Of a stretch of 43,306 nt of DNA, positions 1 through 7,817 are shown in pieces. Every line of letters starts with the position of its first letter. The stretch's first letter is position 1. The stretch is from an uncultured Rikenellaceae bacterium. GTDB taxonomy: Bacteria; Bacteroidota; Bacteroidia; Bacteroidales; Rikenellaceae. Made by a program: the position numbers and the translations under genes. The notes beneath the pieces were generated by a model. It worked only from the letters and a program-made list of their open reading frames with translations. It ran no database searches and was not told where the DNA came from. The stretch spans positions 1-43,306 of the forward strand of contig CAJGBR010000008.1 of assembly GCA_904501625.1 (NCBI GenBank), written 5' to 3'.

Positions 1-249
1 GCAAATCACAAGTCATCTAAAAAGCGAATCCGTCAGACGGAAACTAAACGCTTGAGTAACAAATATTACCACAAGACTGCTCGTAATGTAATGAAAGCTT
101 TGCGTAATACGACAGATAAGGACGCTGCTGCTAAGTTGCTTCCGAAGGTTGCTTCAATGCTTGATAAACTCGCTAAAAAGAATATCATTCACAAGAATAA
201 AGCTGCTAACTTGAAGAGCGGTTTGCAAGTTCACGTGAACGCTTTGTAG
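1..249 (+). CDS. rpsT: 30S ribosomal protein S20 (5' partial)
   Basis: Frame 1 is open from the first base and reads ANHKSSKKRIRQTETKR onward, which is the S20 N-terminus lacking only its initiator Met, so the window begins at codon 2. The remaining 82 residues are Lys/Arg/Ala-rich, as expected for this small 16S rRNA-binding protein that acts early in 30S assembly. The gene is monocistronic here: a strong hairpin and T-run follow 30 bp after the stop. Identification is by sequence recognition and length; the upstream context is outside the window. Confidence 0.96.
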   Translation, partial: ANHKSSKKRIRQTETKRLSNKYYHKTARNVMKALRNTTDKDAAAKLLPKVASMLDKLAKKNIIHKNKAANLKSGLQVHVNAL

Positions 250-278
250 TGATTGAACTCGATAGAGTGAAAGTTATG

Positions 279-312
279 AGAGGAGAATCAAATCTGATTC
301 TCCTCTTTTTTT
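279..312 (+). terminator. rho-independent terminator of rpsT
   Basis: A perfect 12-bp stem (279-290 with 295-306), a 4-nt loop and a T-run to 312 lie just after the rpsT stop codon. Confidence 0.93.
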
Positions 313-410
313 GTACTTTACGGAAATATTATTAACATTTAATAATGTATATGAAAGAATCCGGTGTCCAACCACCAGAAAAAACATAAGATATTCTCAA
401 ATATCAAACT

Positions 411-620
411 ATGGCATTTGACGAATTGACTCTGAATCAAGTTGGTGAAAATCACCTTATTATAGTAAAATTTGAACGCCGCATTATTAAAAAGGGAAAT
501 TCAACTCGCGTGAAATTTCTATTTGACAATAGTCAAATAGAATGCATTGAAATTGAAAATGTTGGGAAAACAACACTGTATAAAGTGAATATTCACAAAA
601 AAGAGCTGACGGTTCGGTGA
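411..620 (+). CDS. small hypothetical protein
   Basis: A 69-residue ORF starting at ATG 411, not recognised as any family. The protein is basic and beta-strand-like (alternating I/V/F with K/E), without a signal peptide or membrane segment. Its stop TGA overlaps a GTG start for a second small ORF (GTGA at 617-620), suggesting translational coupling or an old frameshift within one gene. No TAnnTTTG promoter is obvious in 313-410. The pair lies alone between the rpsT terminator and a bidirectional terminator. The reading frame is open with plausible codon usage, but expression is uncertain. Confidence 0.5.
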   Translation: MAFDELTLNQVGENHLIIVKFERRIIKKGNSTRVKFLFDNSQIECIEIENVGKTTLYKVNIHKKELTVR

Positions 621-784
621 AGATTTGGAGTGGAGTAAATAACTTCAGGGTAATCGTAATTGGACGTAATAAAAAATATGAAAATGCTCTGTATAAAGTT
701 TATACATACGAACACACATGCGGTGCCAATGAAAAATTGACAAAATATCTAAACGAACTCGCCGACGGAGTTCCCTCGTTCTAA
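617..784 (+). CDS. small hypothetical protein, GTGA overlap
   Basis: A 55-residue ORF beginning VKIWSGVNNFRVIVIGRNKK and ending LADGVPSF. Its GTG start (617-619) overlaps the preceding TGA stop. It is shorter than usual ORF cut-offs but has a well-ordered amphipathic sequence and stops 19 bp before a strong terminator, where a real gene end would be expected. It could be the second gene of a two-gene unit, or the frameshifted C-terminal half of a roughly 120-residue protein. Function unknown. Confidence 0.45.
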   Translation: MKIWSGVNNFRVIVIGRNKKYENALYKVYTYEHTCGANEKLTKYLNELADGVPSF

Positions 785-803
785 TCTGCAATACAAAATA
801 AAA

Positions 804-839
804 AAAGATGCTTGACCACCCAATTTATCAAGCATCTTT
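804..839. terminator. bidirectional terminator between small ORFs and eno
   Basis: A 12-bp stem (804-815 with 828-839) is flanked by an A-run on its left and a T-run on its right. It can therefore end both plus-strand transcripts from the small ORFs and the minus-strand eno transcript. Confidence 0.9.
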
Positions 840-862
840 TTTTTAGTTAATTACAATTGCAA

Positions 863-2167
863 CTATTTGCGATAAATCTTTTGGTAACCGTAGATTGCTG
901 TATCGCCGAGTTCTTCTTCGATTCTGAGCAATTGGTTGTACTTAGCCATACGGTCTGAACGGCTGAGTGAACCTGTTTTGATTTGACCAGAGTTTGTAGC
1001 AACTGCGATGTCAGCGATAGTTGAATCTTCAGTTTCGCCTGAACGGTGTGATGTAACTGAAGTGTAACCTGCACGGTGAGCCATTTCGATAGCATCGAGA
1101 GTTTCAGTCAAAGTACCGATTTGGTTAACTTTGATGAGGATCGAGTTACCACAACCCAATTCGATACCCTTCTTCAAGAACTCAACGTTAGTAACAAACA
1201 GGTCATCACCAACCAATTGGCAACGATCACCGATACGTTGAGTCAACATTTGCCAACCTTCCCAGTCGTTTTCGCACATACCATCTTCTATAGAGTCGAT
1301 AGGGTATTTGTTTACGAGGTTTTCGAGGTAGTCAACTTGTTCAGCAGATGAGCGGATTGCTCCGTTTTCACCTTCGAATTTTTTGTAGTTGTATTTTCCG
1401 TCTTCGTAGAATTCGCTTGATGCACAGTCCAAACCAATTGCAACATCACCACCTTCACATTTACGACCTGGTTTGTAACCTGCTGCCTTGATTGCTTCGA
1501 TAATAGATTCAAGAGCATCTTCTGTTCCGTTCAGTGCAGGAGCAAAACCACCTTCATCACCAACTGCAGTGCTGAGACCGCGGTTTTTCAGAACTTTTTT
1601 CAATGCGTGGAATACTTCAGCACCCATTCTCAAACCTTCACGGAATGATGGTGCACCTACGGGGCGAATCATAAATTCCTGGAATGCGATCGGAGCATCA
1701 GAGTGTGAACCGCCATTGATGATGTTCATCATCGGAACAGGCAATACTTTTGCGTTAGTGCCACCGATGTAGCGATACAAAGGCATACCCATAAAGTTTG
1801 CAGCAGCACGTGCAACTGCCAAAGAAACGCCTAAGATTGCATTAGCACCGAGGTTGCTTTTTGTTGCAGTTCCGTCGAGAGCTAACATTGCGTGGTCAAT
1901 TGCAACTTGATCTGTAACATCCATACCAACGATTTCCGGAGCGATAGCTTCGTTTACGTTTTGCACTGCTTTCAGAACGCCTTTGCCGAGGTAACGACCT
2001 TTGTCACCATCACGTAATTCGAGAGCTTCGTTTTCGCCAGTTGATGCACCTGATGGTACAGCAGCGCGGCCGATTGCTCCGCTTGCAGTTGTTACTTCAA
2101 CTTCGATCGTAGGGTTGCCTCTTGAGTCGAGGATTTCACGTGCGTGAATACCAATAATTTGTCCCAT
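863..2167 (-). CDS. eno: enolase
   Basis: The 434-residue protein begins MGQIIGIHAREILDSRGNP, the canonical enolase N-terminus. It has the usual family length and keeps the catalytic-lysine segment ILIKVNQIGTLTET and the SHRSGETED loop. It interconverts 2-phosphoglycerate and phosphoenolpyruvate in cytosolic glycolysis and gluconeogenesis, using Mg2+. It is transcribed alone on the minus strand from a consensus promoter (2242-2276) and ends at a bidirectional terminator. The start at 2167 lies about 75 nt downstream of the promoter -7 element. Nothing is missing. Confidence 0.99.
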   Translation of the reverse strand: MGQIIGIHAREILDSRGNPTIEVEVTTASGAIGRAAVPSGASTGENEALELRDGDKGRYLGKGVLKAVQNVNEAIAPEIVGMDVTDQVAIDHAMLALDGTATKSNLGANAILGVSLAVARAAANFMGMPLYRYIGGTNAKVLPVPMMNIINGGSHSDAPIAFQEFMIRPVGAPSFREGLRMGAEVFHALKKVLKNRGLSTAVGDEGGFAPALNGTEDALESIIEAIKAAGYKPGRKCEGGDVAIGLDCASSEFYEDGKYNYKKFEGENGAIRSSAEQVDYLENLVNKYPIDSIEDGMCENDWEGWQMLTQRIGDRCQLVGDDLFVTNVEFLKKGIELGCGNSILIKVNQIGTLTETLDAIEMAHRAGYTSVTSHRSGETEDSTIADIAVATNSGQIKTGSLSRSDRMAKYNQLLRIEEELGDTAIYGYQKIYRK

Positions 2168-2241
2168 AATTTTTCGTTTTGCGAGATCTGCACAAAACAG
2201 ATCATTTAAAAATTTTAAATTAAATTCTATTCAAAAACTCT

Positions 2242-2276
2242 GCAAATTTACATATTTGTTTGTAGATTAACAACAA
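2242..2276 (-). promoter_or_regulatory. Bacteroidales-type promoter for eno
   Basis: On the minus strand TTGTTG (2271-2276) is followed after 20 nt by TAAATTTGC (2242-2250). This matches the TTTG / N19-21 / TAnnTTTG consensus of Bacteroidota. Confidence 0.75.
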
Positions 2277-2370
2277 AAAAAATCAATAAAAATGTCTAAA
2301 TTCGGATATGCAATCACTCCTGTAGTGAAAAAGAATGTTTGCGGTGGTGATGTAATCTACAAAATATTGT

Positions 2371-2379
2371 TATCTTTGC
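2371..2379 (+). promoter_or_regulatory. -7 element for gmd
   Basis: TATCTTTGC matches TAnnTTTG and lies 24 nt before the gmd start codon. No good TTTG is seen at the expected -33 spacing, so only the -7 half is supported. The element also lies within a 33-codon ORF (2292-2393) that is not believed to be a gene. Confidence 0.6.
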
Positions 2380-2402
2380 AGAGTTATTACTGAGAATGTA
2401 TT

Positions 2403-3476
2403 ATGAAGAAAGTGGCATTAATTACGGGAATTACGGGTCAGGACGGGTCGTTTTTGGCTGAATTTCTGCTTGAAAAAGGATACGAAGTGCACGGTATTAT
2501 GCGTCGCAGTTCATCATTCAATACAGGACGAATTGAACATCTGTACTTTGAAAAGTGGGTTCGTGATATGCGTAAAGAGCGTGTTATCGAGCTGCACTAC
2601 GGCGATATGACCGATTCGAGTTCTTTGATTCGGATTATACAGCAGGTGCGTCCTGATGAGATATATAATCTGGCGGCACAGAGTCACGTGAAGGTTTCGT
2701 TTGATGTGCCTGAGTATACGGCTGAAACTGATGCTGTAGGTACGCTGCGTCTGCTTGAGGCTGTCAGAATATTGGGACTCGACCAGAAAACTAAAATCTA
2801 TCAGGCTTCGACCTCTGAACTTTTTGGTCAAGTGCAAGAGGTGCCACAGAGTGAAACAACACCGTTTTATCCGCGTAGTCCGTATGGAGTTGCTAAACAA
2901 TATGGTTTCTGGATTACGAAGAACTACCGTGAGGCTTACGGAATGTTTGCAGTCAACGGCATTTTGTTTAATCACGAGAGTGAACGTCGTGGCGAAACAT
3001 TCGTGACAAGAAAGATCACGCTGGCGGTTGCACGTATTGTTAATGGATTGCAGGACAAGTTGTATCTCGGTAATATGAATGCATTGCGTGATTGGGGGTA
3101 TGCTCGTGATTATGTTGAATGTATGTGGCTGATGTTGCAACACCCGACACCTGAGGATTTTGTCATTGCAACAGGACAATACCATTCGGTTCGAGAGTTC
3201 ACCACATTGGCGTTTCGAAGAGCTGGTATCGAATTGGAATGGCAGGGTGAAGGTGTCGAAGAAAAAGGTATTGATAAGGCAACAGGACGGATACTCGTAG
3301 AGGTTGATCCTAGATATTTCCGCCCGACAGAGGTTGAACAGTTGCTTGGTAATCCGTCGAAGGCACAGCGATTACTGGGGTGGAATCCGAGTCGTACTCC
3401 ATTCGAAAAACTTGTAGAGATAATGGTCGACCACGATTTGCAGATGGTCAAAGAGGGACGTGAATCGAAATTTTAA
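2403..3476 (+). CDS. gmd: GDP-mannose 4,6-dehydratase
   Basis: A 357-residue short-chain dehydrogenase-fold enzyme. It carries the N-terminal Rossmann motif GITGQDGSFLAEFL, the family segment GIMRRSSSFNTGRI, the catalytic YxxxK (SPYGVAKQY) and the FNHESERRGETFVTRKI stretch specific for Gmd. It makes GDP-4-keto-6-deoxymannose, the precursor of GDP-fucose and related sugars for surface glycans. Gmd is often followed by the fucose synthase gene fcl, but here a terminator comes next and no partner is present. The length and start match the family. Confidence 0.98.
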   Translation: MKKVALITGITGQDGSFLAEFLLEKGYEVHGIMRRSSSFNTGRIEHLYFEKWVRDMRKERVIELHYGDMTDSSSLIRIIQQVRPDEIYNLAAQSHVKVSFDVPEYTAETDAVGTLRLLEAVRILGLDQKTKIYQASTSELFGQVQEVPQSETTPFYPRSPYGVAKQYGFWITKNYREAYGMFAVNGILFNHESERRGETFVTRKITLAVARIVNGLQDKLYLGNMNALRDWGYARDYVECMWLMLQHPTPEDFVIATGQYHSVREFTTLAFRRAGIELEWQGEGVEEKGIDKATGRILVEVDPRYFRPTEVEQLLGNPSKAQRLLGWNPSRTPFEKLVEIMVDHDLQMVKEGRESKF

Positions 3477-3492
3477 TCTCTTCCTTTGTATA

Positions 3493-3542
3493 CAATAACA
3501 TATAAGGGTATTAGCAAATTTGTCTGATACCCTTTGTTATTG
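3493..3542. terminator. bidirectional terminator between gmd and yqaA-like gene
   Basis: Two stacked 8-bp helices (3493-3500 with 3535-3542, and 3504-3511 with 3527-3534) form one long hairpin between the convergent genes. Its right arm includes the stop codon and last codon of the minus-strand gene. Confidence 0.8.
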
Positions 3543-3989
3543 CAACCACTCGTTGAAATATACAAAGATGATTCCGTAGACGATAAACCTTAGTGTCTTT
3601 CCGATAAGCATCAGTAAGGCACTCATTCCGAAATTTATTTTATAGAAACCAAGACCCACAGCAAATACATCTCCTATAATCGGTAACCAAGTTAGTAGGG
3701 CAATCCAACTACGCCATCTGTTGATTCTGCTACGTTGTTTTTCGAGTTTTTCTCGAGATATATGAAACCATCGTTCAATCATATTCCAGCTTCCCGCACG
3801 ACCAACCCAGTAGGATGTCAGTCCGCCCAGCCAGTTTCCCAGAGACGCTATCGTAATTGTGGTAATCAAATTGCCTCCGGCGTATAGCATTCCGAGCAGT
3901 AACAAATCGGCACTGAACGGAACGAGTGTTGCTGCTAAAAATGAACCGATGAAAATTCCTAAATAACCATAATCGGCTAACCACTCCAT
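3537..3989 (-). CDS. YqaA/DedA-like membrane protein (VTT domain)
   Basis: A 150-residue polytopic protein beginning MEWLADYGYLGIFIGSFLAA. It has hydrophobic segments near residues 8-40, 44-65, 92-118 and 122-145, and the small-residue-rich core PFSADLLLLGMLYAGG with GNWLGG typical of the short YqaA branch of the SNARE-associated/VTT superfamily. Family members are inner-membrane proteins; some relatives act as lipid scramblases or small-molecule transporters, but the substrate of this branch is not established. ATG 3989 is preferred to the in-frame TTG two codons upstream. A TATCTTTG element (4050-4057, minus strand) is a plausible promoter. Monocistronic. Confidence 0.85.
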   Translation of the reverse strand: MEWLADYGYLGIFIGSFLAATLVPFSADLLLLGMLYAGGNLITTITIASLGNWLGGLTSYWVGRAGSWNMIERWFHISREKLEKQRSRINRWRSWIALLTWLPIIGDVFAVGLGFYKINFGMSALLMLIGKTLRFIVYGIIFVYFNEWLQ

Positions 3990-3995
3990 AGGCAA

Positions 3996-4317
3996 TGAAA
4001 TCTTATAATCGTCAAAAGGGTAATTATAAACTGCAAAATTTAGATACTACAAAGATAACAAAAATATCTCTGTTTAAACACGTGATTAAATAGAAATAAG
4101 AGTTTATTTTTGTTCTGATTGATTAGTCTGTTATATTAACTCTTTTGCATTATTAAGTGGTTGGTTTAGTACTATTTTTAGATTTATTTTTTTAAGATTA
4201 TCGAGTGTAGGTTAAAATTGTCGCAGTAAACACGTAAATGATTAAATGCAAAAAAAATATAAGAAAGTTCGGAATAATGAATAAAATTATATACCTTTGC
4301 ACCGCAAAATGAGGAAT
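3996..4317. other. AT-rich intergenic region with two outward -7 elements
   Basis: This 320-bp gap has no convincing ORF. On the minus strand TATCTTTG (4050-4057) faces the YqaA-like gene. On the plus strand TACCTTTGC (4292-4300) faces tRNA-Pro. The middle is AT-rich without clear repeats or a conserved structure that I can see. Confidence 0.6.
4292..4300 (+). promoter_or_regulatory. -7 element for tRNA-Pro
   Basis: TACCTTTGC, a strong Bacteroidales -7 sequence, ends 17 nt before the mature tRNA 5' end. Confidence 0.7.
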
Positions 4318-4392
4318 CGGGGTGTAGCTCAGCCAGGTTAGAGTACGCGTCTGGGGGGCGTGGGGTCGGAAGTTCGAATCTTCTCACCCCGA
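4318..4392 (+). tRNA. tRNA-Pro (GGG)
   Basis: A complete cloverleaf: 7-bp acceptor stem CGGGGTG/CACCCCG (4318-4324 with 4385-4391), D arm GCTCAGCCAGGTTAGAGT, anticodon loop CTGGGGG giving anticodon GGG, T arm with TTCGAAT, and discriminator A. CCA is not encoded. The C at position 1 fits bacterial tRNA-Pro. It is followed by a hairpin terminator. Confidence 0.95.
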
Positions 4393-4398
4393 CTTGGT

Positions 4399-4434
4399 AA
4401 AAGCATTGATAATCTGATGATTGTCGATGCTTTT
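4399..4434 (+). terminator. terminator of tRNA-Pro
   Basis: AAAAGCAT (4399-4406) pairs with ATGCTTTT (4427-4434) and T residues follow, 7 nt after the tRNA. Confidence 0.7.
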
Positions 4435-4616
4435 TCCTTTATGCAAGTTGCTGGAATCTTGAGGTTAAACCGAGACTTAACCCACAAACCAAATGGATTC
4501 TATAATTTCAGTTTAATAGTCTGATTTATAAGACAATATTTGTGAAATAGAAACATTTTTATAATGGTTAATAAAATTTTGTCGTCCAATAAAATAACAC
4601 TTTTATAATATTTTGC

Positions 4617-4885
4617 TAACTTTGTAGCAATTCCGAGCCGCTACTGTGGCAAGGAATAACATATTAACAACAAGGTGTTATTGAAATTATCTTCTTAGAT
4701 TGAATTCTCGCAAAATTCTCTTTAGAGTGAAGATGGTTGGCAGTAGCACCACATCATTGATATGTACAAATCATTATTGGTTATTCGCATATCTTTTGGT
4801 GTGGGCTATTGTTTTATCCACTCTAAGGGCGATGCGAGAAGCCTAATCTAAGGATAAAGCAGTAAGTTCCCACACCTTCTTTTTT
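4617..4885 (+). ncRNA. candidate structured RNA with 6S-like rod fold
   Basis: The 537-bp gap between tRNA-Pro and the lipoprotein gene holds a strongly structured stretch. TAACTTTG (4617-4624) could start a transcript near 4630. Two 5' hairpins follow (4630-4634 with 4653-4657 around GCC/GGC, and 4655-4661 with 4676-4682; adjacent ends compete). Then comes a long nested rod: 4694-4701/4845-4852, 4705-4712/4833-4840, 4722-4729/4819-4826, 4742-4747/4805-4810, 4749-4755/4798-4804 and 4759-4764/4788-4793. A 12+8 nt central bubble (4730-4741, 4811-4818) interrupts it. This layout is that of 6S RNA, the sigma70-holoenzyme decoy. A competing hairpin (4798-4805/4869-4876 and 4810-4819/4852-4861) ends in a T-rich run, so a leader or riboswitch is the alternative. 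Pairings were read directly; the 6S identity is inference. Confidence 0.5.
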
Positions 4886-4929
4886 GTCAGCTTTCATCTG
4901 GGAATTGTGAGGCACATATTCAATTAGTA

Positions 4930-5733
4930 ATGAAAACATTTAAATTGGTTGGAATGGCATTGGCTGCTATTCTTTTATGCGTAAACTTTACTTCGTGTAG
5001 TAAAGATGATGATCCAACAACAGATGAACCTCAAGGAGGTGGAAGTGCTGTTAGTAGCAAGAAAATAGTAAAAATTGTTGGTACGGGTACGTCAGAAGAA
5101 GGTTCTTATTCTGATTCTTTTTCGGAAACGTATACATTCAACTATGACAGTCAAGGAAGACTTGTTCAAGCGGGTTTCAACGAAGAATATAATGGGGGTA
5201 AACGTACAGAGAACTATCAATTTGTGTGGGGTGATGATGCGATCAAAGTTAAATGCATTGATGGAAGTGGAAGTAGCTTAACCTTTAACCTTAACGACCA
5301 ACTCGTTAGAAATAGTGATGATGGTGATTCATTCTTATACAATAGTTCTAACAGATTCGCCAAAGGAATATATGGATCTAATTATGTAGTAACTGCCACT
5401 TGGGATGGCGATAAGATTGTCTCTATATCTCGTAGTGAAAATGGTTACAAAGAAGATCTTACATTTAAATATGGAAATTCTTGCAAGAAAGGCTATTTCC
5501 CTTTAATTGCTATGACGATACAAGACAATCGTGAATTTTGTCTTTTATTTATGGCTCATCCTGAAATTGCAGGAATGAGAACTTCTCAATTACCGACAAG
5601 TTCAACAGTGACTGAAGATAATTTAGGTGAAACTGAAACTATAACATATGAATTTGACAAAGAGGGTTATATCTCAAAAATAAAGACAAAGGACAGTTAT
5701 GGCTCAGCTACATATACCCTAACTTGGAAATAA
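4930..5733 (+). CDS. lipoprotein, DUF4595-like
   Basis: A 267-residue exported lipoprotein. The N-terminal signal (residues 3-22) ends in lipobox FTSC with Cys23, followed by SKDDD, the acidic sort seen in Bacteroidota surface lipoproteins. The body is rich in Gly, Ser, Tyr and Asp. Repeated strand motifs such as TYTFNYDSQGRLV and TYEFDKEGYISKI resemble YD-repeat/DUF4595 proteins of gut Bacteroidales, whose function is unknown. It stands alone, about 45 nt after the structured RNA's T-run and with its own terminator downstream. Family assignment is from motif resemblance only. Confidence 0.75.
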   Translation: MKTFKLVGMALAAILLCVNFTSCSKDDDPTTDEPQGGGSAVSSKKIVKIVGTGTSEEGSYSDSFSETYTFNYDSQGRLVQAGFNEEYNGGKRTENYQFVWGDDAIKVKCIDGSGSSLTFNLNDQLVRNSDDGDSFLYNSSNRFAKGIYGSNYVVTATWDGDKIVSISRSENGYKEDLTFKYGNSCKKGYFPLIAMTIQDNREFCLLFMAHPEIAGMRTSQLPTSSTVTEDNLGETETITYEFDKEGYISKIKTKDSYGSATYTLTWK

Positions 5734-5754
5734 CCTTGATTAAAAATCATAATA

Positions 5755-5793
5755 AAAAAGCGGTAGATGACAGATGTCAAATACCGCTTTTTT
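5755..5793 (+). terminator. terminator of the DUF4595-like gene
   Basis: The stem AAAAAGCGGTA / TACCGCTTTTT is followed by T residues shortly after the stop codon at 5733. Confidence 0.88.
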
Positions 5794-5878
5794 AGTTTTA
5801 GACCATTTCTTTAGGCAAATATTGTTGCAGAATACTTAGGGAGATTAGTTGATAGTAGTTTTTTTGATACAAATGGTG

Positions 5879-5908
5879 TTGATTGTTGTAATTTTTGAAT
5901 ACATTTGC
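5879..5908 (+). promoter_or_regulatory. promoter for engB, decides the start
   Basis: TTG (5879-5881), 18 nt, then TACATTTGC (5900-5908). It lies inside a longer in-frame upstream extension of engB, so translation must start downstream, at ATG 5927. Confidence 0.7.
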
Positions 5909-5926
5909 ATAACCAACAGAATAAAA

Positions 5927-6514
5927 ATGGATATAAAATCAGCATTATTTAAGTGTAGTAGTCAGTTTGTTGACCAGTGTCCGAAAGATGGTCGTCCAGA
6001 ATTTGCATTCATCGGACGGTCTAATGTGGGAAAATCATCTCTGATCAATATGTTGACCAATCAAAAAAGTCTTGCAAAGGTGTCGGCAACTCCTGGTAAA
6101 ACCCGTCTGATAAACCATTTCTTGATAGACGAACAGTGGTATATGGTTGACTTGCCGGGGTATGGTTATGCTAGAGTGTCGAAAAATGAACGTAAGGGCT
6201 TCTCAGAAATGATTACCCGATATATACTCGAACGAGAACAAATGGTATTCTTATTTCTGTTGGTAGATTCTCGTCTTGAACCTCAGAAGATTGATCTCGA
6301 ATTTATTCAGTTTTTAGGTGAAAACTCGGTGCCTTTCGGAATCGTGTTTACCAAATGTGATAAACTCTCACAAAACAAGGTTGAGTCGGGTGTTGCTCTC
6401 TATCGTCGTGTCTTGAAAAAGAGTTGGGACGAACTGCCGATAATGTTTCTGACCTCCTCAGAAAAGAAAATGGGTAAGGATTCGGTACTCGATTTCGTCG
6501 AATCGTGTATGTGA
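5927..6514 (+). CDS. engB: ribosome-biogenesis GTPase EngB/YsxC
   Basis: A 195-residue TRAFAC GTPase with G1 GRSNVGKS, G3 DLPGYG and G4 TKCDK, in the EngB context SATPGKTRLINHF. EngB proteins take part in late 50S subunit assembly and are usually essential. The frame is open 26 codons further upstream, but that extension is hydrophobic, unlike the family, and overlaps the promoter; ATG 5927 gives the typical MDIKSALF start and length. It is separated from the downstream PspC gene by about 130 bp containing another -7 element. Confidence 0.96.
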   Translation: MDIKSALFKCSSQFVDQCPKDGRPEFAFIGRSNVGKSSLINMLTNQKSLAKVSATPGKTRLINHFLIDEQWYMVDLPGYGYARVSKNERKGFSEMITRYILEREQMVFLFLLVDSRLEPQKIDLEFIQFLGENSVPFGIVFTKCDKLSQNKVESGVALYRRVLKKSWDELPIMFLTSSEKKMGKDSVLDFVESCM

Positions 6515-6593
6515 AATTCAATCATAATGATCCGTTAAATGCATTATTTGTTAAAAAAAGGCTGAATAATGGTGCAAATTAAGCGGAAAATAA

Positions 6594-6601
6594 TAACTTT
6601 G
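6594..6601 (+). promoter_or_regulatory. -7 element for the pspC-like gene
   Basis: TAACTTTG matches the TAnnTTTG consensus and lies 47 nt upstream of the PspC start. A good -33 element is not seen. Confidence 0.5.
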
Positions 6602-6648
6602 TGCCATAAAAGCTTTTTAGATAATCAGAATAAAACCAATTTAGAACG

Positions 6649-6831
6649 ATGGAAAAAAAACTTTGTCGTGTTAAAGATGGAAAAATCTTTGGCGTATGTG
6701 GCGGTCTTGCAGATTATATGGGCGTAGATCGAACCATTATGCGACTGATTGTCATAGGATTAATGATAGTCTATGGGACAGGATTGTTGGCTTATCTGAT
6801 AGCCGCTCTGGTAATGCCTAAAGAAGAATAA
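6649..6831 (+). CDS. PspC-domain membrane protein
   Basis: A 60-residue protein beginning MEKKLCRVKDGKIFGVCGGLADYMGVDRTI, the PspC N-terminal signature, followed by one long hydrophobic segment (about residues 30-54) ending ALVMPKEE. PspC domains occur in phage-shock and envelope-stress proteins. Stand-alone small ones are common in Bacteroidota and their role is not settled. The stop is 37 bp before prs, so the two may be co-transcribed. Confidence 0.88.
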   Translation: MEKKLCRVKDGKIFGVCGGLADYMGVDRTIMRLIVIGLMIVYGTGLLAYLIAALVMPKEE

Positions 6832-6868
6832 CTGAAACTAACGCAAACGCAATATAATAAACAAAATA

Positions 6869-7810
6869 ATGGGACTGCATAAGATTAAGTTTTTTGCTGG
6901 ACGAGGTTCGAGATATCTGGCAGAAAAAATCGTAGAGTGTTATGGAACAACACTCGGTGATTCGGACGTATTGGAATTTAGTGATGGCGAATTCCAGCCT
7001 GCGTACAATGAGAGTATTCGTGGGTGTACGGTATTCGTGATTCAGTCGACATTCCCTCCGACAGATAACTTGATGGAGTTGTTGATGATGATTGATGCTG
7101 CTCATCGTGCATCTGCACATAGAGTAATCGCTGTAATTCCATATTTCGGATGGGCTCGTCAAGACCGCAAAGATCGTCCGCGTGTGTCAATCGGTGCAAA
7201 ACTTGTGGCCAATATGTTGCATGCAGCAGGTGCCGACCGTGTGATGACTATGGATTTGCACGCAGACCAAATTCAAGGATTCTTTGATATTCCGGTTGAT
7301 CACTTGTATGCAAGCGGCATCTTTGTTCCGTATATCAAGAGTCTGAATATTGAGGACTTGTCGTTGGCAGCTCCTGATATGGGAGGTGCAAAACGTGCAA
7401 GTGCGTATAGCAAATATCTCGGAACTCCGATGATTATCTGTCATAAACAACGCGAAAAGGCAAATGTAGTTGGTCAAATGACAGCAATCGGTGAAGTTGA
7501 AGGTCGAAATGTCATTATTCTTGATGATATGATTGATACTGCAGGAACAATCACCAAAGCTGCGGATATGATGATGGAACGTGGAGCTAAGAGTGTTCGT
7601 GCAGCTGTAACTCACCCCGTATTGTCAGGCCCTGCGTATGAACGCATCGCAAATAGTGCATTGTGTGAAGTTATGGTAACAGATACCATTCCGTTGCGTG
7701 CAGATAAAGATACATCGAAATTTACCGTATTGTCAGTGGCAGAGATCTTTGCAGACGTGATCAGCCGAGTATACGACTATAAGGAAATTAGTTCTCGATT
7801 TATTTTTTAG
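6869..7810 (+). CDS. prs: ribose-phosphate pyrophosphokinase
   Basis: A 313-residue PRPP synthetase that makes phosphoribosyl diphosphate from ribose 5-phosphate and ATP for nucleotide, His and Trp synthesis. Seen: the flexible-loop region ARQDRKDRPR, the divalent-cation site TMDLHADQIQGFFDIPVDHL, and the PRPP-binding loop VIILDDMIDTAGTI. Length and start agree with class I enzymes. No terminator separates it from the tRNA-Ser promoter that starts 8 bp after the stop, so some read-through into the tRNA is possible. Confidence 0.98.
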   Translation: MGLHKIKFFAGRGSRYLAEKIVECYGTTLGDSDVLEFSDGEFQPAYNESIRGCTVFVIQSTFPPTDNLMELLMMIDAAHRASAHRVIAVIPYFGWARQDRKDRPRVSIGAKLVANMLHAAGADRVMTMDLHADQIQGFFDIPVDHLYASGIFVPYIKSLNIEDLSLAAPDMGGAKRASAYSKYLGTPMIICHKQREKANVVGQMTAIGEVEGRNVIILDDMIDTAGTITKAADMMMERGAKSVRAAVTHPVLSGPAYERIANSALCEVMVTDTIPLRADKDTSKFTVLSVAEIFADVISRVYDYKEISSRFIF

Positions 7811-7817
7811 ATAATTT

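Noticed and set aside
2292..2393. A 33-codon ORF upstream of gmd
   Set aside because: It contains the probable gmd -7 element TATCTTTGC, has no recognisable start context, and its product resembles nothing known.
2514..3185. Long antisense open frame within gmd
   Set aside because: It lies entirely opposite a well-conserved gene and its translation has no family features; it is a by-product of gmd codon usage.
4630..4890. tmRNA, SRP RNA or cobalamin riboswitch in the structured stretch
   Set aside because: No tRNA-like T arm or tag ORF, no GGAA-tetraloop SRP core, and no B12-box sequence could be found; the rod with a central bubble fits 6S better.
5849..5926. N-terminal extension of EngB
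   Set aside because: The extension is hydrophobic, absent from the family, and overlaps the promoter at 5879-5908; ATG 5927 gives the normal protein.
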